From assembly GCA_045537695.1 (NCBI GenBank), contig JAZSQB010000017.1, forward strand, positions 1 through 9,156: a stretch of DNA of 9,156 nucleotides, given 5' to 3'. Source of the stretch: RGIG2041 sp045537695 (GTDB lineage: Bacteria; Bacillota; Clostridia; UBA1381; UMGS1253). Each line of letters begins with the position of its first letter. Positions within the stretch are counted from its first letter, which is position 1. The notes under the pieces were generated by a model. It was not told where the DNA came from and made no database searches. It was given only the letters and a program-made list of their open reading frames with translations. Shown piece after piece: positions 6,118 to 9,156 of the stretch. Position numbers and translations under genes: made by a program.

Positions 6118-6118
6118 T

Positions 6119-6334
6119 CTATTCATCAATGTCTGGTACAATCTCCATAATATCATTCATTTTGCATTCCAGCGCTGTACAAATCTTTATTAATACATCG
6201 CTTGAAACAACCGCGCCGTCCTTGCCCATTTTCGTAATGGTCGCAATGCTGATGCCTGCCTTTTCGGCGAGCTCTTTTTTCTTCATGTCACGGTCAATCA
6301 GAAGCTTGAATAATCTTTTATAACTGGCAATCAT
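6119..6334 (-). CDS. XRE-family HTH transcriptional regulator (71 aa)
   Basis: A small Cro/C1-type repressor consisting almost only of the helix-turn-helix domain: MKKKELAEKAGISIATITKMGKDG (17-40) is the HTH, and DVLIKICTALECKMNDIMEIVP is the closing part typical of the short YozG-like group. The opening MIASYKRLFKLLIDRDM also fits that group. The ATG at 6334 shares bases with the TGA of the upstream 132-aa gene, and AGGTG lies just before it, so both are made from one mRNA under the promoter at 6775-6803. Its target is unknown; the operators at 8778-8860 are possible but no operator of that form is seen at its own promoter. Confidence 0.9.
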   Translation of the reverse strand: MIASYKRLFKLLIDRDMKKKELAEKAGISIATITKMGKDGAVVSSDVLIKICTALECKMNDIMEIVPDIDE

Positions 6335-6729
6335 AATTCACCTGATCCGCTACTGTTGCCGCCGGACACAAACTCCCATTCGTCATTGTCGTCGTCCTTC
6401 TCTTCTTCCTCCTCTTCGTCCGTCAACTCTTCTGCGCGAAAGATCCAGACGTCGCATCCGTCGAACCACTCCCATCGGCTGCAGTCTTCGTCCCATTCAT
6501 ACTCGCCTTCTTCAATGTAAGCGACACAAGCGCCGGCAAGATTGCTACTGTAGACACGAGTGTGTACATTGATTTTTTCGAGGAGCGCGCGAGCCTCTTC
6601 TATTGTGTCGTACAAGGCCACTTTGTCGGCGTTTTCGTCGCCGTGTCGTTCCCAAAAAGCTTCTTCGATGTTCGGTGTTTTGCGCGGGTTGAATTCAAAT
6701 ACCGAGGTACATACTGCGAATTTTTTCAT
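6331..6729 (-). CDS. Protein with extreme acidic tail (132 aa), unknown function
   Basis: I place the start at ATG 6729, with AAGGAG 9 bases upstream; a TTG at 6735 would add two residues but is only 3 bases from that site. The folded part (1-100) has FAVCTSVFEFNP at the start, a helix DTIEEARALLEKI, and an aromatic, acidic segment EEGEYEWDEDCSRWEWFDG. The tail is almost pure Asp/Glu (EELTDEEEEEEKDDDNDEWEF, 100-120) followed by Gly/Ser. Such a charge pattern is seen in DNA-mimic proteins of phages, but also in harmless low-complexity tails. It is translationally coupled to the XRE gene. Family not recognised. Confidence 0.75.
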   Translation of the reverse strand: MKKFAVCTSVFEFNPRKTPNIEEAFWERHGDENADKVALYDTIEEARALLEKINVHTRVYSSNLAGACVAYIEEGEYEWDEDCSRWEWFDGCDVWIFRAEELTDEEEEEEKDDDNDEWEFVSGGNSSGSGEL

Positions 6730-6774
6730 TTTCAAATTCTCCTTGAGTGTTAACTGTTTTTTTATTTCTGTTCT

Positions 6775-6803
6775 ATTATCTCACATTTTGCGGCGTTTGT
6801 CAA
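6775..6803 (-). promoter_or_regulatory. Strong sigma-A-type promoter for the acidic protein-XRE pair
   Basis: Read on the - strand: TTGACA (6798-6803), a 17-base spacer, GATAAT (6775-6780). The -35 box contains the TGA stop codon of the upstream 74-aa gene, so the promoter sits directly at the gene end. Transcription would start near 6768, leaving about 39 bases before the ATG at 6729. Confidence 0.85.
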
Positions 6804-7024
6804 GCCGCTTTCCGCGTCCTCGGCTGCATATGCGTACGTGCTATGTACACGCGGACCATCGCGTCCAGTGCCTGCCGTTCGGCGGTGATTGCGTCGACGC
6901 GGTGATGAATGTAAGCGACTTTCGCGGTGTTCGTCTCATGCGCGGCGCGGTTGAGATGGTAGGCTTCGACGCGGCGCAGGTATTCGGCGTAGGTGAGTAT
7001 GAGTTTGATTATGGCGTTGGTCAT
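6800..7024 (-). CDS. Small helical protein (74 aa)
   Basis: The ATG at 7024 follows AAGGGAGA (7033-7040 on the - strand) with 8-base spacing. The sequence is nearly all helix-forming (NAIIKLILTYAEYLRRVEAY … AITAERQALDAMVRVYI) and ends basic (RTRKAA). It follows the 177-aa gene by 25 bases on the same strand. There are no Cys and the first helix is too polar for a membrane segment. No family recognised; the small size and clear start signal make it likely real. Confidence 0.65.
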   Translation of the reverse strand: MTNAIIKLILTYAEYLRRVEAYHLNRAAHETNTAKVAYIHHRVDAITAERQALDAMVRVYIARTHMQPRTRKAA

Positions 7025-7049
7025 GGTGTTGTTCTCCCTTCATCGACTT

Positions 7050-7583
7050 TCACAAGGTCAGCGAAGCGGTCAGTGCGGTCAAATACTCCGTAGGAAGACC
7101 GCAGTCTTTGTCGACGGCAATAGGGCAGACGATGCCGAAGCAGTCCATGCAAACAGCAACAAGCGGCGAGTGCTTGCTTTCGGTAGTGCTTAACAAGTCG
7201 TGATCAAAAATACCCATATACTTTTCATCGATAAATTTAAAGCTGCAATCTTCACAGATCTGAATGGCTGCCACCATGCGCTTGATGCCGCAGGCGCGAA
7301 CCGGTATGCGGATTTCCGTGTCACGCGCGTTAAGATGCTCGACTTTCGCAAAGACGAACGAACGGAGAGTATTAGCAAGCCCCTTTGCGGCTTCAGCGAC
7401 TTTCACGCTTTTTTTCGCGCGGAGCTGATCGAGAACGGTGCAGGGCTTACCCGGTTCTTTAATGATATACATACCGATTGCGCCTTTTTTGTCGCATACG
7501 GCTATAGCGTCGGCTGTTTCCTCGTAGATGATGTCGTTATCTGCGGCTTTGCAGAATTTGTTGAGATTATAGGTAGTTTTCAT
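7050..7583 (-). CDS. Hypothetical phage protein (177 aa)
   Basis: The ATG at 7583 follows AAGGAAGG on the - strand. The N-terminus MKTTYNLNKFCKAADND leads into a beta-rich segment, then a helix with many Lys (LRAKKSVKVAEAAKGLANTL, 54-73). The C-terminal half holds ICEDC (Cys110, Cys113) and VCMDCFGIVC (Cys145, Cys148, Cys153), which could bind a metal between them. I do not recognise the family. It stands between the LPD29-type gene and the 74-aa gene, all leftward. Confidence 0.75.
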   Translation of the reverse strand: MKTTYNLNKFCKAADNDIIYEETADAIAVCDKKGAIGMYIIKEPGKPCTVLDQLRAKKSVKVAEAAKGLANTLRSFVFAKVEHLNARDTEIRIPVRACGIKRMVAAIQICEDCSFKFIDEKYMGIFDHDLLSTTESKHSPLVAVCMDCFGIVCPIAVDKDCGLPTEYLTALTASLTL

Positions 7584-7607
7584 GGTTATATACCTTCCTT
7601 AATTAAA

Positions 7608-7636
7608 ATTTTATGGTGTGGGACTGTTACGCACAA
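7608..7636 (-). promoter_or_regulatory. Possible weak promoter for the 177-aa and 74-aa genes
   Basis: On the - strand TTGTGC (7631-7636), a 17-base spacer and TAAAAT (7608-7613) stand in the 67-base gap after the LPD29-type gene. The -10 fits well and the -35 only by TTG. An imperfect hairpin (GGGA…TCCC around 7621-7639) overlaps it, so the gap may hold processing or termination signals instead. Confidence 0.3.
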
Positions 7637-7650
7637 TCCCCGAGAAGCGG

Positions 7651-8433
7651 TTAAGCCTTTGCCGGCTTAGTCTTGATATCGTAATAGAAATTGGTATCGA
7701 AATAGTCTACCATGCTGTTTGATTCGTCATAACGGTAAGCCTCGATAATGTGCTTGATATCCTTAATTTTTTCAAGGGCTTCGGGCTTAAACTGTGTGCA
7801 GTGGTCGAGATAATAGGTATTAAGCTGATTTTCATGAACCGTAACACGCTCATATTCATAATCGGCGGCCTCTTCTCTGATCTTTTCCTGCTCGGTGCCG
7901 CTCATAGCAAAATACTTGTCAACGTGTACGCAGTCGCCGCGCAGCTGTATCCAGCACTGAGCCGGTGAGATGCTGTAGTTTTCGAGGTATTCCGAATATG
8001 CTACATAGTCGGCTTCCGTAGTCGTTACGGTTGCGATGATCGATTGTCCGCCGCTGTAGCTCTTGCACTTCACCGAAACGCCCTTGATTTCCGCCGCCTT
8101 AAGGTCATCCCGGATCGCCTTTGACAGCTCCGCCCCGTATAAGTGCCGATTCGACTTTGAACCGTAGACCGCGCCGCCGCCCATGTAGCCGTCTGTGAAG
8201 ACGTTCGCGCCTTCGACCTGCTCGCCGTCGATGTTCTCGCCCATGCCGTGAGCTATGAGAGTATCAATAACGGTGCGCTCGTTCTCGAAGCCGTACCAGC
8301 AGGCTTTTTTGTGGTTCCATCTGAATTTGAGATCTTTCAGCGCGTCGAGCACGTCAAGCGCGGGCTTGCTGTCGAAGTATACTTCAATGCTGTTCGGATG
8401 TGTTCCGGCTGTTATGGTGTAATTTGTTGTCAT
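7651..8433 (-). CDS. LPD29-type domain protein (260 aa)
   Basis: Residues 18-60 (VYFDSKPALDVLDALKDLKF, then RWNHKKACWYG) match a repeated unit in phage and conjugative-element proteins in which a short helix is followed by RWN-x-K-x-x-WYG. Residues 97-150 (HLYGAELSKAIRDDLKAA, then VKCKSYSGGQSIIATV) match the LPD29 domain, named from large polyvalent proteins; here it stands in a protein of normal size. LPD29 is thought to accompany DNA-handling or host-manipulating domains, but its activity is unknown. The C-terminus (EYERVTVHENQL…) is acidic and Tyr-rich. The ATG at 8433 follows GAGGT. Its upstream region on the - strand is the complement of the small RNA at 8486-8573, and no strong leftward promoter of its own is visible, so it may be read from the promoter at 8770-8798. 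Confidence 0.83.
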   Translation of the reverse strand: MTTNYTITAGTHPNSIEVYFDSKPALDVLDALKDLKFRWNHKKACWYGFENERTVIDTLIAHGMGENIDGEQVEGANVFTDGYMGGGAVYGSKSNRHLYGAELSKAIRDDLKAAEIKGVSVKCKSYSGGQSIIATVTTTEADYVAYSEYLENYSISPAQCWIQLRGDCVHVDKYFAMSGTEQEKIREEAADYEYERVTVHENQLNTYYLDHCTQFKPEALEKIKDIKHIIEAYRYDESNSMVDYFDTNFYYDIKTKPAKA

Positions 8434-8451
8434 TTTATTTACCTCACATTA

Positions 8452-8480
8452 TTGACTTATTCGCCGCCATATGTTATAAT
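8452..8480 (+). promoter_or_regulatory. Near-consensus sigma-A promoter driving a short non-coding unit
   Basis: TTGACT (8452-8457), 17 bases, TATAAT (8475-8480): 11 of 12 consensus bases with ideal spacing. No gene follows on this strand before the terminator ending at 8573. The promoter begins only 19 bases from the LPD29-type start codon, on the other strand. Confidence 0.88.
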
Positions 8481-8485
8481 GTAAG

Positions 8486-8573
8486 TGCTTGACCGGCGGC
8501 GGACGTTGTACCGGTCTTGCACTTTGGGTTAATAGCCGTTGTCGTTGGTAGCGTGAACGGCTATTCTTTTTTT
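8486..8573 (+). ncRNA. Predicted small structured RNA (about 87 nt)
   Basis: Transcription from the promoter at 8452-8480 should start near 8486-8488 and end in the T-run at 8567-8573. The first half is a hairpin: AAGTGC (8483-8488) with GCACTT (8519-8524), a symmetric TT/TT internal loop, then GACCGG (8491-8496) with CCGGTC (8511-8516), closing a 14-base loop rich in G and C. Since the start point falls inside the left arm, the 5' end would be base-paired. The second half is the terminator hairpin with a 15-base loop. No start codon with a ribosome binding site lies within it. It is antisense to the gap between the 48-aa gene and the LPD29 gene and touches the last codon of the former. It could act in cis as antisense RNA or in trans. 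Not assigned to a known RNA family. Confidence 0.75.
8531..8573 (+). terminator. Strong rho-independent terminator of the small RNA
   Basis: AATAGCCGTT (8531-8540) pairs perfectly with AACGGCTATT (8556-8565) over 10 bases, with a 15-base loop, followed by C and seven T (8567-8573). On the - strand no T-run follows the stem, so it acts mainly on rightward transcription. Confidence 0.92.
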
Positions 8574-8718
8574 ATCGTCTTGTTAAGTAGCTTATCAGAT
8601 CAAGGATCATTTCATCCGTCCATCCTTTAGAACGGAGGTACTCGATCAGCCGTTGAATTATCGTTACGATCATCTCGGCTTCATCTCCTTCGCGGTTGAG
8701 ATCGTCCGCCGTGTACAT
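8572..8718 (-). CDS. Small conserved phage-type protein (48 aa)
   Basis: A short gene read leftward: ATG at 8718 (CAT on the + strand at 8716-8718), preceded by GAAGGTG with about 5-base spacing, and TAA at 8572-8574. The product MYTADDLNREGDEAEMIVTI continues with IQRLIEYLRSKGWTDEMILD and LISYLTRR: two amphipathic helices joined by KGWTDE. The pattern IIEYLRxxGxxxxxILDLIxYLT recurs in small phage proteins of Clostridia, which supports a real gene. It is the first gene behind the leftward promoter at 8770-8798, and its stop codon overlaps the T-run of the opposing small RNA by two bases. Function unknown; a regulator or helper of the switch region is possible from position alone. Confidence 0.75.
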   Translation of the reverse strand: MYTADDLNREGDEAEMIVTIIQRLIEYLRSKGWTDEMILDLISYLTRR

Positions 8719-8769
8719 TGTATCACCTTCTTTCGTAGTTCGTTTGTACTCTCTCCTGAGTACGTATAT

Positions 8770-8798
8770 ATTATATCACACATTACTCAATGTGTCAA
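8770..8798 (-). promoter_or_regulatory. Leftward sigma-A promoter with operator in the spacer
   Basis: On the - strand: TTGACA (8793-8798), 17 bases, TATAAT (8770-8775), with TG one base before the -10 (extended -10, TGATATAAT). All 12 consensus bases match. The palindrome at 8778-8795 fills the spacer and touches the -35 box, so a bound repressor would block polymerase. It should drive the 48-aa gene, with a leader of about 45 bases, and perhaps the LPD29-type gene. Confidence 0.92.
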
Positions 8799-8860
8799 GC
8801 CGTAATATTGCACAAACATTGAGCAATGTTTTCGTTCAAAATGCACATTGCATAATGTGC
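8778..8860. promoter_or_regulatory. Three palindromic operators, consensus ACATT-N4-AATGT
   Basis: Each site has two 7-base arms around a 4-base centre: ACACATT-ACTC-AATGTGT (8778-8795), AAACATT-GAGC-AATGTTT (8814-8831) and GCACATT-GCAT-AATGTGC (8843-8860). All arms are perfectly complementary and the outermost bases vary in step, which indicates selection for symmetry. Centres are 36 and 29 bases apart. The first overlaps the leftward promoter, the third covers the -35 of the rightward one, and the middle one lies between. This is the layout of a phage-type switch. The neighbouring RHH protein is the likeliest ligand; the XRE protein is the alternative. Confidence 0.85.
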
Positions 8861-8876
8861 GAGGCTGTGATATAAT
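8848..8876 (+). promoter_or_regulatory. Rightward sigma-A promoter for the RHH gene
   Basis: TTGCAT (8848-8853), 17 bases, TATAAT (8871-8876) with the extended -10 TGATATAAT. The sequence TGTGATATAATATA is shared exactly with the leftward promoter. A second TATAAT overlaps at 8876-8881. The -35 lies inside the third operator. The expected start near 8883 falls at the ribosome binding site, giving a leader of only about 14 bases. Confidence 0.85.
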
Positions 8877-8896
8877 ATAATAGAGGTGATAATAAC

Positions 8897-9097
8897 ATGG
8901 AAGGCAAATATGAAAAAGTGGCGTATAACAATCAATATAACGCCGAGAAGTACGATCGCTATAGTCTGATGCTACCAAAGGGAAGCAAGGAACAATATAA
9001 AGCTCACGCCGAGGCACGCGGCGAAAAGCTAAATAGCTTCATTCAACGCGCCATCCGCGAGACCATCGAACGCGACACGCAGGAGGTAACACAATGA
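8897..9097 (+). CDS. Ribbon-helix-helix (Arc/MetJ-type) DNA-binding protein (66 aa)
   Basis: The ATG at 8897 follows GAGGTG (8883-8888) with 8-base spacing. The central part YDRYSLMLPKGSKEQYKAHA (residues 15-34), followed by EARGEKLNSFIQRAIRETIERD, fits an Arc-type fold: a beta strand (YSLMLP) that enters the DNA major groove as a dimer, helix 1 (KEQYKAHAEARG) and helix 2 (LNSFIQRAIRETIE). The N-terminus ending YNAEKYDR is usual in phage and mobile-element members. It should bind palindromic DNA as paired dimers. Being first behind a promoter with an operator on its -35, it probably represses its own gene and the leftward promoter. It could instead be the antitoxin of a pair with the next gene, though that partner's start does not look like a toxin. 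Confidence 0.9.
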   Translation: MEGKYEKVAYNNQYNAEKYDRYSLMLPKGSKEQYKAHAEARGEKLNSFIQRAIRETIERDTQEVTQ

Positions 9098-9156
9098 GCG
9101 AAAGAGAGCAATGCATACAGATGATTGAAACGTTGACCGAAAGCGAGCTTGTACAC
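9094..9156 (+). CDS. Unknown small protein, N-terminus only (cut by window end)
   Basis: The ATG at 9094 shares ATGA with the RHH stop and follows AGGAGG at 9081-9086, so it is coupled to the RHH gene. The visible 21 residues, MSEREQCIQMIETLTESELV and H, form a helix, a short turn and the start of another helix. This resembles the openings of short phage or antitoxin-like proteins of the type ‘IQIIDxLPExxLxYV’. No further statement is possible without the rest. Confidence 0.72.
   Translation, partial: MSEREQCIQMIETLTESELVH

Noticed and set aside
6005..6193. Open frame after the DUF1492-like gene
   Set aside because: It reads through a clear terminator hairpin and then the antisense of the XRE gene, and has no start signal.
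6560..7093. Rightward open frame of 177 codons
   Set aside because: It runs antisense through two leftward genes and their promoter, without a start signal; the leftward genes have good ribosome binding sites.
7200..7670. Rightward open frame of 156 codons
   Set aside because: Antisense shadow of the 177-aa leftward gene and the gap behind it; no ribosome binding site.
8770..8860. CRISPR-like short repeats in the divergent region
   Set aside because: Only three imperfect palindromes with unequal spacing, positioned on promoter elements; operators fit better.

Overview
The window looks like the accessory and early part of a temperate phage or integrated prophage of a gut-type Clostridia host (Oscillospiraceae/Ruminococcaceae-like). 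This rests on very dense packing of short overlapping genes, strong AAGGAGG-type ribosome binding sites, and protein families that recur in Clostridia phages: GIY-YIG nuclease, ThyX, MazG-like pyrophosphohydrolase, DUF551, a DUF1492-like late regulator, small XRE and ribbon-helix-helix regulators, and an LPD29-type protein. No integrase, terminase, capsid or replication protein lies inside the window, so the exact type of element is inferred.

Region 1 (1-5975, + strand) is a long run of about 17 genes, most overlapping by 1-20 bases or separated by a few bases. It opens with the C-terminal part of a GIY-YIG endonuclease whose frame is broken near the window edge. Then come two small proteins, flavin-dependent thymidylate synthase (thyX), a series of small Cys-rich probable zinc-binding proteins, a DUF551 protein, a small conserved phage-type protein and a MazG-like nucleotide pyrophosphohydrolase. 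ThyX and MazG together point to control of the dUTP/dTTP pool during phage DNA synthesis. After an AT-richer patch holding a small membrane protein and a coiled-coil protein, the run ends with a DUF1492-like regulator. A hairpin terminator (6091-6117) separates it from the next, convergent block.

Region 2 (6119-8718, - strand) holds an XRE repressor coupled to an acidic-tailed protein under a near-consensus promoter, two unrecognised proteins, an LPD29-type protein of 260 aa and a 48-aa protein.

Region 3 (8452-8573, + strand) is a compact transcription unit without a gene: a near-perfect promoter (TTGACT, 17 bp, TATAAT), a long hairpin, and a 10-bp-stem terminator with seven T. It reads as a small structured RNA of about 87 nt, lying antisense to the gap between the 48-aa gene and the LPD29 gene.

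Region 4 (8719-8896) is a divergent control region. Two promoters with 17-bp spacers and extended -10 elements face away from each other, and three palindromes of the form ACATT-N4-AATGT lie between and over them. The rightward promoter drives a ribbon-helix-helix protein and a further gene cut by the window end. This looks like a repressor-controlled genetic switch. The RHH protein is the obvious, unproven, candidate for the protein that binds the operators.
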